This document shows positions 46,735 through 55,885 of a stretch of 64,000 bases of DNA, piece by piece; positions within the stretch are counted from its first letter, which is position 1, and each line of letters begins with the position of its first letter. Location: the NCBI GenBank assembly GCA_944990035.1, contig CALYLX010000152.1:124001-188000 (forward strand), in the 5' to 3' direction. Made by a program: the position numbers and the translations under genes. A model generated the notes under the pieces. It worked only from the letters and a program-made list of their open reading frames with translations. It made no database searches and was not told the DNA's origin. Source of the stretch: Clitopilus passeckerianus (Eukaryota > Basidiomycota > Agaricomycetes > Agaricales > Entolomataceae).

Positions 46735-47526
46735 ATGTCACCTCCGTTCTGGTCCTCCTGGTCCTCAAAACGGACAGAAACGAAGGTCACCGGTTTCAAG
46801 ACTGACCGTAACGGCATGGTCGGTGAGCGATCCATGATTCCTCCGAGGTCTCTTATTGGCCTGATCCTTAAAACCAACAGATGGAGACGTCCAGGTCGTT
46901 GAGTACAACAACACCCTTCGTGAGTGACATATGATCCTCCCGAGCCTCTTATTCCCCCTGACAGAGTTATTGCATCTCAGAGGCGACAAACATTAGAAGA
47001 ACCGTTGGTGGTACCGGCCGAGTAGATGTAGAAAGGGTAGGCAATATAACTAGTCAGTACATCTATTCTCCTTAGAGCCTTGGTTGGTTTCACTGAACTG
47101 TTTTCTTAGCCGCTGCCTACCTTTCATCAGACGTCGTGGACGGCAAGACCGTGCGGATGTTTAAACGCGACAACGACACAAGTGAGTTACTCGACTCGTA
47201 CTTGACGGTGACCTGAGTTATAACACCAACGCTGATCAAACTTTATAGAGGTTACTCAGGACGGGGGTACCATCATCGAATATATCGCGAACGAAGCTTT
47301 CGACGCAGTGGAAAAAGCTTTTCGGGGTATCACGCTCGAAGATGTCAACACATACCCCGTCCCCATGCTTCGTCGTTTCCTGAAGCGGTTCTCCGAGCTG
47401 GATCCGAAACATGCAGCGAGTGCAGAGAATAGCGTCATTGACGGAATGGAGAAGGACGAACTTCAGTACAACCTTACGACCATTCTCAAAGCTGTCAACT
47501 TCCAACGTGAAAGTAGACGGTATTAG
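46735..47526 (+). CDS. Repeat-exon family protein, copy 1, 182 aa
   Basis: Exons: 46735-46822, 46881-46919, 46981-47052, 47110-47181, 47249-47526; all phase 1 and in frame. The start is MSPPFWSSWSSKRTETKV. Short repeat-like exons encode KVTGFKTDRNGMV and GDVQVVEYNNTL, followed by NIRRTVGGTG, DVVDGKTVRM, GGTIIEYIANEAFDAVEKAF and a helical tail (RRFLKRFSELDPKHAAS). The third intron uses a GTCAGT donor, conserved in the minus-strand paralogue at 50885. I do not recognise the family. Exon lengths 39, 72 and 72 equal those of the paralogue. Confidence 0.72.
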
Positions 47527-48165
47527 AGACTCCCTTACGATAGGTCAAATGTTTTACAGAAAGTGTATAACATGTGATAGGGTGTGTCGAGGCAGGCGTC
47601 TGCTCGTCCTTGTTGGGCCGGGGAGAGAAAGCTGGAGTCATCAAAATCGTTGGAACAACTCCGACGACGTTCGCAGCCTCAACACTAGGGCTGCCGCTGA
47701 CCTTGAAGCTGAGTCACCTCCAAGAGCACCCTCAGGCTCTGTCTCTGTCGGGCGTCGACTGAGAGAGACGAGAGCCGCAGTCAGCTCAGAGTCCACGAGT
47801 GGGCTATAATGCGAGAAATTCATAATGCAGCCACCAGGGCGGGGAATAGTAGCACGAAGCCTTGGTGCCGAGTTAGCCCGTGCTATATCGCCTTACGAAT
47901 TTCACAGACATCCGGGTCAAACCAAGTTCCAAGTCCGAGTCGTCCGCCAGTGGTTTTAGCTATGAAGAGGAGCTTTCCTTTCCTCCGAGTCGTGCGTGGT
48001 GTCTTGAAATTGAATAGGACATGCCGGCGGTAGGCTAGTGCGCGTCGAGGTAATGACCTTGTATCTCAGGCTTAGCCGCCATGAAAGTCGTTTAGTTAGG
48101 TCGAATGATTGGTTTGTATTCAGAAGTCAGAGTGAACGCAACGAGGACTACAAAGATGAATTTAG
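47527..48165. other. Intergenic
   Basis: A 62-codon plus-strand frame at 47574 shows no recognisable features. Nothing else was seen. Confidence 0.4.
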
Positions 48166-49062
48166 TCAATTGCCTCCTGCCTCAGAGTCAGCTTTTGCAG
48201 CGGCCTTCGCCCTCGCCTCATCCTCCTCCTTCTTCAACTCGTCAAAATCCAGCCCAAACCCTTTCTCATCCAACTTCATGCCAAGCTCCAACAACACCGG
48301 CTGTGTCCTCTCCCAGAACTGCCTCCAATTCTCCAAATCCAGGACCGCTCTATCCTCTCCCTTAGTCGGCGCCTCCTGGGTCAACAGGAAAGCATCACAA
48401 GTAACCCTCAACGCGCCAAACAAATCAAACACCTCCTTCTGCTCCCTCCACACCTCACTTCCTTCGGGCACACTCCCCAAATGAAAACAAATCGCCCTCG
48501 TAATCTCCTCCACCGCTTTTCTAGCTCTCCCAATTTCAGAATGCGGCGGGGCAGGGAGGGCGGAGAAGGCGAGGAGGAATTGCTCGGCTTCGGATGGGGA
48601 GATGGGGCGGGAGAGGTAGATGACGATTTGGAAGAGGAGGGTGTAGGCGAGGCGGAGGCGGTTGGAGAGGTCTGGAGGGAGGGTGTAGAGCCAGGGTGCG
48701 GAGGCTGTGTTTTCGAGGACGGAGATCCATTTTTCTTGTTCAGCGGAGGGGGGTTGGGATTCGGAAGGTTCAGAGGGTTCAGAGGAGGTGGAGGATTCGG
48801 GTTGGACGTCTGGTGGGACGGAGCGGGTGGTGTAGGGCCTTTGGGGTGAAGAAAATTTTGGCTGTGGGTAGATAGATAGGTGAGTTAAGAGAGTTTAGAG
48901 AGTTGGGATGAAACGTACGAAGACAGCGAACGTTCTCTGCAATGCCCTCGAAAGTGATGACGTCGTTGTAGTTGCAAGCTTCCTGCTCACTACATGGCTT
49001 GTGATTCTCTTCCTCGTCAGAGCAGTGAGGCCATTGGTTGCTTTTAGAGACGAGCGTAACAT
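48166..49062 (-). CDS. Probable mitochondrial protein of unknown function, 279 aa
   Basis: Exons (minus): 48919-49062 and 48166-48861, in phase 0. The N-terminus MLRSSLKATNGLTALTRKR continues as a Ser/Thr/Arg-rich stretch without acidic residues up to RPYTTRSV, a textbook mitochondrial presequence. The mature part has a Pro/Ser/Glu spacer, then an alpha-helical domain (WLYTLPPDLSNRLRLAYTLL, EAEQFLLAFSALP, WRQFWERTQPVLLELGMKLD) ending in a charged tail. I do not recognise the domain. The start was found by extending the exon 2 frame through the donor at 48918; the longer frame on this strand starting at 49087 is out of phase. Confidence 0.72.
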
Positions 49063-49439
49063 GTTGAGTGAGAGTAGTGGGGTGCACTGACTGACGTCAA
49101 TGGAAACCGTTTGGTGGTTTGCCTGTGTTTGTTCTCGTCCAGATCTCTACCACCGTGTCCTTATTTTTCTCTTGGATGCAACCTTGACCAACTTCGATTT
49201 CTAATGCTAATGCATCCAGCCTACAGCTCTATGCACGATGTTCCCTGCAGCCAGCTCATTCATAGAACAAACTGGCCCTCCATAAAATGCGGACTGGTAC
49301 TGATGAATGACAATGTCGAATGTTGAACGTTGCTGAACATCGAACATCAGCTTGGCATTGGCAACGTGCCTGAGGAGGATAACATATCTACTCAAACCGT
49401 GCTCCGTCACCTCCAACTTCCTTCCTTCCTTCCTCGCAA
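49063..49439. other. Intergenic between divergent genes
   Basis: Probable shared promoter region of the mitochondrial-protein gene (-) and MPIPR copy 3 (+); no clear TATA box. Confidence 0.4.
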
Positions 49440-50279
49440 ATGCCAATCCCCCGCCACCCCCGACCCCGCTCCCTCACCACCCTAATCACCCTCTACGAAA
49501 TCCTCACCTTCCCCCTCTTCCTCCTCTACGCCCTCCTCAAAATCATCATCGCCCTCCTCCTCTGGATCGTGGTCCTCCCCTGGACTCTATCCCACTCCTC
49601 CTCAAACATTCGGCTTTCGGAGGAGGATAATCAGATTGCGCTGGGGTATGTTGAGGAGATTGAGTTACGCGCTCGGGAAGAACAGGGGGACCTTGATGTG
49701 TTGTTGAACTCGATCAAGACTCCGGCGCACCCCGTCACTGTTGACTTTTACCCCCATTTCACCACTCCAGCTAAGGAGGGCAAGGGCGACACGCACCCTA
49801 AACTCTCCGAGTTGTTCGTCAAGCTCGAGCGGGTGGGATGGAAGAGAGGCGCGGTGTATGATCTCTTCATTACTTTAGCCGCTGCAAGTGCAGCTGGGAA
49901 GGGAGAAGAGATGATAAAAGAATTAGAAAGAATAAAAACCCACGCCTGCCGAGGCGCCTTCCTCCCTCTCCTACAAGCATCCTTCCTCCCCCTCGAGCGG
50001 CTCTTCGCCCTCCTATTCTTCGAAGCAGCTCCGGCTATGGTGCATGCATCTTCCCTGAACCTTTCATCCTCAAACACGGGGACACAGATCAAGGTGGTAG
50101 ATATCGACGTCAAAGGAGACGCAAAGTGGATCCTAGAAAGGGGAGCGGTGATAAGACCGAAGGATAGACGGACCTTGGAGGCGTTGGAGAAGTTGGATGT
50201 GTATCTAGGGTTGTGGAAGTTTGTTGGGAAGGAGGAGGAGATGAGGGAGATGGGGTGGTGGCAGTATGTTGTGCTGTAG
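49440..50279 (+). CDS. MPIPR-family membrane-associated protein, copy 3 (279 aa, single exon)
   Basis: It starts MPIPRHPRPRSLTTLITLYE with two hydrophobic helices (LTFPLFLLYALLKIIIALLL), then LPWTLSHSSSNIRLSEEDNQ, GYVEEIELR, VDFYPHF, HPKLSELFVKLERVGW, AVYDLFITLA, VDIDVKGDAKWILERGAVI, RPKDRRTLEALEKLD and WKFVGKEEEMREMGWWQYVV. It is more diverged than the tandem pair at 35.6-37.7 kb but shares all blocks. It is the closest intact relative of the relic at 53.5 kb. Function is unknown. Confidence 0.75.
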   Translation: MPIPRHPRPRSLTTLITLYEILTFPLFLLYALLKIIIALLLWIVVLPWTLSHSSSNIRLSEEDNQIALGYVEEIELRAREEQGDLDVLLNSIKTPAHPVTVDFYPHFTTPAKEGKGDTHPKLSELFVKLERVGWKRGAVYDLFITLAAASAAGKGEEMIKELERIKTHACRGAFLPLLQASFLPLERLFALLFFEAAPAMVHASSLNLSSSNTGTQIKVVDIDVKGDAKWILERGAVIRPKDRRTLEALEKLDVYLGLWKFVGKEEEMREMGWWQYVVL

Positions 50280-50884
50280 GGAGGGGTGAGGGACCTGGAT
50301 TTATAGGCTCAAGGCATTGACGAACAGAGTTACGCTGAGCCGACGATTTGGAGAGGTTTGATCTCTGGAGTCGTGTATGGGGTCTCTGTGGATTTGACTC
50401 ACGGACGCTGGCTTAGCGCTGGTGGATGGGGTGGGTGGGGCTGAGCGTCGGAGGAGTGTCCTCCTGTATACCCTTCATAGCTTATTCTTTGTGCTATTGG
50501 AAGCGACTTTGCCACAGCTCTGTCGATATTGGAATATCTATACATGGTACTCTACGAACCCAACCCATCTGCGCGAACCAGTCTGGCCATCTGGTGGCAA
50601 CGAGACTTGCTGCGGCCTGTGAGTACTGTGAGTTGCGACTTTGGGTGGCGCATATGTGTATATTTGTAACCCAGATATGATATAGATATTACTTGTAGGC
50701 AATCTTTGATTGTGATTCACGATGCGAAATGGGGACTACTTCTTACTTGCTGATACGAACTATTTGGGTATTACGAACCCCCTAAGCCGTTGAAGATAGA
50801 TTGAAAGGAAATAAGAGCCTACTTAAACAGATCCTAACATGTTATACTATTTTTGTAGAACATTTGACCCAGCGTTGGGGGTTC
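50280..50884. other. Intergenic
   Basis: Nothing was recognised. Confidence 0.4.
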
Positions 50885-51860
50885 CTAAACCCCTCTACTT
50901 TCACGTTGGATATTGATAGCTTTGAGAACATCGGTAAGATATCCCCGAAGATCGGCTTCCTTTATTCCATCAAATTCACGAGGGTCCGCTCTACTCACTG
51001 CATGGTCAGGATCCAGGACAGAAAACTTCTTCAAATATTGGCGAAGCATGGGGGCGGAGTATCCGCCTATATCTTCGAGCGTGACACCTCGAAAGGCCTT
51101 TTCCACCTTAGCAAAAGCTTCGGTCGCAATAAAATCAATTGCGGTACCCCCAGCCTCTATAAAGTTCGACCAGCGTTTGTATTAGAACTCAGGTACGAGT
51201 CGAGTAACTCACTTGCGACCTCGTCACATTTAACCATCCGCACGGTCTTGCCGTCCACGACGTCTGTTAAGCTGTGGGTAGCGGCTAAGAAAAGAGTTTA
51301 GTGAAACGAACTAAGGCAGAGAAGATGTACTGACTAATCTTATTGGCAACCCTTCTCACATCTACTAGACCGGTACCGCCAACGGTTCTTCTAATGTTCG
51401 CCGCCTCTGAAATGCAATAACTCCGGTCAGGGGAATAATAGACTTCGAGGGATCATAACTCGCTCACGGAGAGTGTTGTTATACTCGTCGAGCCAGACCT
51501 CTCCTTCTGTTGGTTTTGAGGATCAGTACGATAAGAGACTCCGAGGAGTCATAAATCGCTCACCGGCAATCTCGCCGCTACGGTTAGTCTCGACGATCCG
51601 GACCTCTCTTTCTGTTGGTCTCAAGGATCAGTACAACTTGAACAAGAGATTCGGAGGAATCAGAAATCACTCACCGACGATCTCGCTACGGTTGGTCTCG
51701 ACGACTCGGACCTCTCCTTCTGTTGGTTTTGAGGATCAGGACAATAGGGGACTTGGAGGACTCATAAATCACTCACCGACTACACCGTTACGGTTAGTCT
51801 CGAGGGCGCGGACCTTCGAGTCACTTGCCGCAAAGAACAAACGGAGAGCAGAGCAATGAC
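50885..51860 (-). CDS. Repeat-exon family protein, copy 2, with expanded exon-intron repeats
   Basis: Exons (minus, 5' to 3'): about 51777-51860 (start uncertain), 51675-51719, 51564-51611, 51468-51506, 51335-51406, 51213-51284, 50885-51156. The first four encode the same short unit: KVRALETNRNGVV, EGEVRVVETNRSEIV, REVRIVETNRSGEIA, EGEVWLDEYNNTL. They are separated by nearly identical introns, each with GTGAG...CTGATCCT(C/T)...ACCAACAG. The rest matches copy 1 (NIRRTVGGTG, DVVDGKTVRM, VEKAFRGVTLED, RQYLKKFSVLDPDHAVS). Copy 1 has two fewer units. I could not fix the start: an ATG near 51885 is out of phase with exon 1 unless another intron exists. Family and function are unknown. Confidence 0.65.
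51468..51830 (-). repeat. Tandem exon-intron repeat, unit about 96-111 bp
   Basis: Four consecutive copies of a 39-48 nt exon plus 57-63 nt intron, similar in both exon and intron. One-and-a-half such units are present in the paralogue at 46735-46919. Confidence 0.75.
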
Positions 51861-52083
51861 ACAACCACAAGACATACAGGTTTACCGTGGTTCCCAGCGA
51901 TCACAAGCTTGACATGACATTTCCATTCAGTTCAATTCAGAACTCTGTTTTGGCTCCCACTCCACCACCACTTGTCCAACATGATGATCAGGAAAATCGT
52001 CTAATTTTTGAGCAAACCTATTCTGGAGGCTACCGTCACTTTCTATGAGCTCATTGTTTTGCTCGTCGTGCTATGAACTCTGG

Positions 52084-52092
52084 TATAAAAGG
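52084..52092 (+). promoter_or_regulatory. TATA box of the secreted-protein gene at 52189
   Basis: TATAAAAGG lies 97 nt before the first ATG. Confidence 0.5.
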
Positions 52093-52188
52093 CTCTGAGA
52101 GTTGACTGTAGCTCTCCATCGACACCCAGTCGCATCTGAGCTCTCGAAGTCTTTTGGATCTCAACTTCCTCTCTCAACTCCTCTCGCC

Positions 52189-53034
52189 ATGCCTTCTTTC
52201 AAGTCTCTCTTCGTTCTCGGCGTTGCAGCCCTCACTGCGTTTGCTTTGCCTTCCCCCGCGTCTGGCGAGGCGGCTTGGTAGCTCGCAGCGATGCGATTGC
52301 TCCCATTGCTGCTCGTGGCGTGGCTCCCATCATGGGTAAGGCGTCAACGTTTGTTGAGTCCAATATATCGAGCTCAAAGTACTTTTGCAGAGGAGATTGT
52401 TCCCGTCAAGCGCGAGGCCTTCATTCCCCGCGACGTGGCCACCATTAACGACGCCATCAACACTTGCCAAGGCACTCTCAACGGCATCAAGAGCCACCTG
52501 CTCGACATCACTGTCAATGGCTCGGTCAAGGTCGATGTGAACATCCTCGTCACGATTGCTCTGCAGATCAAGGCAGCGATCGACCTCTGCGTCTCTCAGA
52601 TCAAAGCCATCGCCAACCTCAGCTTGAGCCTGATCCTCACCGTCACTGTCACCGTCTTCGTCAACCTCTGCGTGACTCTCATTGTTGTATGTATCTAATT
52701 CTTTGGTTCCGACGGTGTTCAATGATCTAATCCTCTTTCAGACCATCGTTGCCTGCCTCAAGCTCTGTATCAGCGCATGTGCCTCAGTTGACCTCCACCT
52801 CGTCCTCGATGTTTGCGCGCAAATTGAGTATGTATTCTCTCGCTTTCAATACTCCGTTTCAATTCTGACTGGCCATCATCCAGTGTTTCCTTGACCGCCT
52901 TCTTGAATGTCTGCGCTTCCCTCATCCTTGGCCTCTCCGCCCTCCTTGTTGTTGCCATCAACTTGGTTGTTGGCCTCGTCGCTGACCTCCACGCCGTCGC
53001 GCTCGTTAACGTCTGCGCCTTCCTCGGTATCTAA
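52189..53034 (+). CDS. Secreted hydrophobic Cys-containing protein, apparent frameshift in exon 1
   Basis: Exons: 52189-52335, 52391-52686, 52742-52827, 52884-53034. Exon 1 starts with a strong signal peptide (MPSFKSLFVLGVAALTAFAL) but reaches TAG after GEAAW. One base must be missing near 52270-52280, because the +1 frame continues LVARSDAIAPIAARGVAPIM into exon 2 (EEIVPVKREAFIPRD). The body has regularly spaced Cys and long Val/Leu-rich helices (LSLILTVTVTVFVNLCVTLI, LILGLSALLVVAINLVVGLV). If intron 1 is retained, an ATG at 52291 gives MRLLPLLLVAWLPSW in frame with the body. The family resembles unnamed secreted or wall-associated basidiomycete proteins. Either a pseudogene, a sequencing error or an alternative start. 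Confidence 0.6.
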
Positions 53035-53498
53035 ATGGAGTCTGAGATCAGTAGATTAGAATAGCTGCTCTGATTGGATTCTATAAACTGGCACAGGCAC
53101 CCTTACGACTGCTCACGCTCGGCTTTTTGTACTTTCCTCCCCAAAAAATACATTATATGTTTCATTCTCCTGATAGGTCTGCAGCGTCCTACGCACCCCT
53201 TCCTTCCTCCCCCTAGCAAATAATTGCATGAGTCAACTGAATAAGTCCAAGTCCGATCCAGAGAAGTTCCAACCTTTAGACGCGCCTGGGCGCTTAATCA
53301 CGTTAGGGCTCATGTGCGCACATGCATGTTTAGGGCAGGTCTTTACGTGTCGGTTTATTCCGATGGCGACACGCTGAATCGGGCCATTCCAACTGAGCTC
53401 TCCTTCGACCTAGCTCGTCTCCTGCAAGTCATCCCATTCCTTGCGAAATGCAATCTCCCATATCCCCAGCATGTTGTACTGGAGGGCTTTCAAGGGAT
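53035..53498. other. Intergenic with dispersed motif
   Basis: It holds TTTAGGGCAGGTCTT at 53329-53343, also present at the outer ends of both GH17 arms. No gene. Confidence 0.45.
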
Positions 53499-54170
53499 CT
53501 AGCCGGCGATAACTTTCAGCACGGAAAATGATGAAGAACTTGAAGTCGGAATTGCATCTCCAAATGTCCAGATGTTCTCCATCCTCGACGTGCCCAGATA
53601 TTGGCTTGAGATGGTCAAATACTCCCCCTCGACAATGACATGATCATCCAGAGTCTTCCCGTCCTTCGGACGTATAACCGCTCCCCTCTTCAACACCCAC
53701 TTCGCATCCCCTCCTACATCAACATCCACCACCTCCCTTTTTGCTTCCGTATCCTGACCCAATTTTAAGTCTTCTGCACATAACTCAGAGAGCTTCGGGT
53801 GACCTTTACCTTCTGAATCTTTCCTCGCCCTTCCCGGACTCCCTCCGATCTGTGTTTGCGAGAAGTGGGGTAGAGCTGGACGGTTACGGGGAGTGTTGCT
53901 TTCTTCATCGGCTGTAGAAGGACGTGGTGGTCTTCTCCCTCCCTTCCCGCTTCAGGCTCTTCCTACTTCGACTCCCGACTACGACCCTCAGCCCCGGTCT
54001 GTGATTCTATCTCCTCGAGATACCCTAACGTCAGTTGATTATCCTTCGAGAAAAGATCGACGTTTGATGAGGAGTGAACTAGAGGCCAAGGGAGGCAGAT
54101 GATCGGAGGAAGGGGCGGCGGGGTTGTTGGGGGGGTTGTTGGCATCGAAGGGAGGAGATGGGTCGTCTGG
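53499..54170 (-). pseudogene. Relic of an MPIPR-family gene
   Basis: The minus strand shows fragments in the family order: LPWPLVHSSSNVDLFSKDNQ with GYLEEIE (54000-54120), a degenerate VTVQLYP (matching VTVDFYPH), GKGHPKLSEL, and VDVDVGGDAKWVLKRGAVI with RPKDGKTL (53655-53735). Frames change between the blocks, the middle is deleted and the WWQYVV end is missing. It is closest to copy 3 at 49440. Confidence 0.75.
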
Positions 54171-54574
54171 CCCAGCGAGCTGGGAAGTGATACGGCACAG
54201 TCCGCGTAGGTATCTATCCTCCTCAGGCGCGTTGCCAAGTTGATTTTCGACGTTTTAACGTTCATCAATATTGCTTTCGGTTTCCCAAACAATACATTCT
54301 AAGTTTTCATCCTCATTTTTCATCCTCAACGCTCCGTTCATGCATTTGCTTATCTTGAAAGCCACCATATGGATGGTGCAATTCGTGGGTCGCCTCCTTG
54401 GAATATGGATACACGCTCGTGGATATCGATTCTTCACGATAATAGGGTGATATGTTACAGATTATTACACTACAACATCAAAATATACAAGGTACATAAC
54501 TATGAACACGATTAATGCAATACGAATCTATTTACAAGGAACTGTCCATGTAACCATTAACATCCACCATCGCT
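54171..54574. other. Intergenic
   Basis: Nothing was recognised. Confidence 0.4.
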
Positions 54575-55885
54575 CTAAATCTCGAACTCCCAATCCTCAA
54601 CTTTATCCAACTTGAAGTCATCCTTCGCCCACTCAGGTACTTTTATTTCAAACTTCTTCATCCCACCCCCCCAACCCTTGCGATCCCCAGCAGCAGTAAG
54701 ACACTCCGGGTTCTGAACGATTCCGTTCCTCATCCCCAAATGTCTCACCAAACTCGAGCATCTCCCGTATTTGACCGCACATGCTGTATTCGGGCATTGA
54801 AATCGAGGTTCGAAGTGAGTATCCCTGTGTCTGCCGCATTCAGCTTTATTCTGGGCGACGTGACGGCAGCCGTTGACGCGACAGATGAAGTCGATTTTGG
54901 GGCGTTTGGTCCTGGAAGCGACCCGAGGGAGAGAAGGTCCGGCTGTAGACGGTGTATACTGAGTGGATGAAAGTGCTGAATGAGCCATAAGAATACAGAA
55001 GACGATGAAAGACTTTACCTCAGTGGACTCCTCCCTGGGCCGTTTCATACCCCGGGGATGCATCGCTGCGGCAGCGTTCCTGCTCAATCCGAAGCCCATC
55101 TGTCCCATCCCAATTCCACTCCATGATTCAGAAGGTAACTGTAGAGGAGCTAACGGATACGCCGCCGATTTCATGGGTTGAGAAATACTGGTGTTATGGT
55201 CACTAGCATTGGAACCTGCATTCCATCCCTCTCCCGCCCCCTCTGCATCCACCTCACCGAACCCCCAATGATCGATACGCTGAGATGATTTGGAAAGCGA
55301 AGGCGAACTTGGTTGCTCCTGGAGTAGCCTCATAGTCAAAAAATCCCATTCTTCGACCTCAGAATCTGCCTTCTTTTGAAAGCTCAAAGGTGATGGCGAA
55401 GTCGAACTATGAGGTGAACCGGGGCTGGAGAATGTTGAGAACGCTGAGTCCCACTTTGAACTCGAACTCGAGCCCGAGGAAGCAGCATCGCTTCCTTGGG
55501 AGAAACTCCCAATGTCCCAGAAATCACTGTCCACCGTGCACAGCTTGGCGGCTTTCGCGACTTCCGCCGTGGCATGCCTATCCCTTTGAACCTCTGCTCT
55601 GGATGCGGACTCGAGGGTGCGCGACGCCGAAGGCCAGGAGTTACTGGGACTGGGTGTTGAATAGTAGAAGCCAAAGATCTCCTGCGGGGATACGCACTGC
55701 TGCAACACAGCAGCAGGTGGTTCATCGCGCGGTGTGGGCCGTCCAGGCGTGAAAGGGAACGCGGAGGAGGGATGTTGGGGGGAAGACGAAGAACTCGACG
55801 AATCATCAAGGTCAACGGGCGATGTTGAATGGTAGAAGACAAGGATCTGGGCAGGAGTAAGAAGAGGGGCAGTTGTTGTGTCCAT
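54575..55885 (-). CDS. C2H2-like zinc-finger protein, 416 aa after splicing
   Basis: I start it at the Met at 55885 (MDTTTAPLLTPAQILVFYHS); the same frame extends to 56080, but that part lacks protein character. The N-terminal two thirds are Ser/Pro-rich and disordered. The C-terminus has a zinc-finger pair: CRVNGC-x12-H-x4-H (DFICRVNGCRHVAQ, GRHRDTH) and CPNTAC-x12-H whose second His is not obvious (LVRHLGMRNG). A 60-nt stretch at 54959-55018 has GTAAAG and CACTCAG ends and hydrophobic, unrelated translation, so I call it an intron although it keeps the frame. The basic KRPREE before it may be a nuclear signal. Probably a DNA-binding regulator; targets unknown. Confidence 0.7.
   Translation of the reverse strand: MDTTTAPLLTPAQILVFYHSTSPVDLDDSSSSSSSPQHPSSAFPFTPGRPTPRDEPPAAVLQQCVSPQEIFGFYYSTPSPSNSWPSASRTLESASRAEVQRDRHATAEVAKAAKLCTVDSDFWDIGSFSQGSDAASSGSSSSSKWDSAFSTFSSPGSPHSSTSPSPLSFQKKADSEVEEWDFLTMRLLQEQPSSPSLSKSSQRIDHWGFGEVDAEGAGEGWNAGSNASDHNTSISQPMKSAAYPLAPLQLPSESWSGIGMGQMGFGLSRNAAAAMHPRGMKRPREESTEVKSFIVFCILMAHSALSSTQYTPSTAGPSLPRVASRTKRPKIDFICRVNGCRHVAQNKAECGRHRDTHFEPRFQCPNTACAVKYGRCSSLVRHLGMRNGIVQNPECLTAAGDRKGWGGGMKKFEIKVPEWAKDDFKLDKVEDWEFEI

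Noticed and set aside
48536..49630. C/T-rich antisense frames with Pro/His-rich translations (for example at 48536-48730 and 49352-49630)
   Set aside because: Low-complexity shadows of real genes with strong pyrimidine bias.
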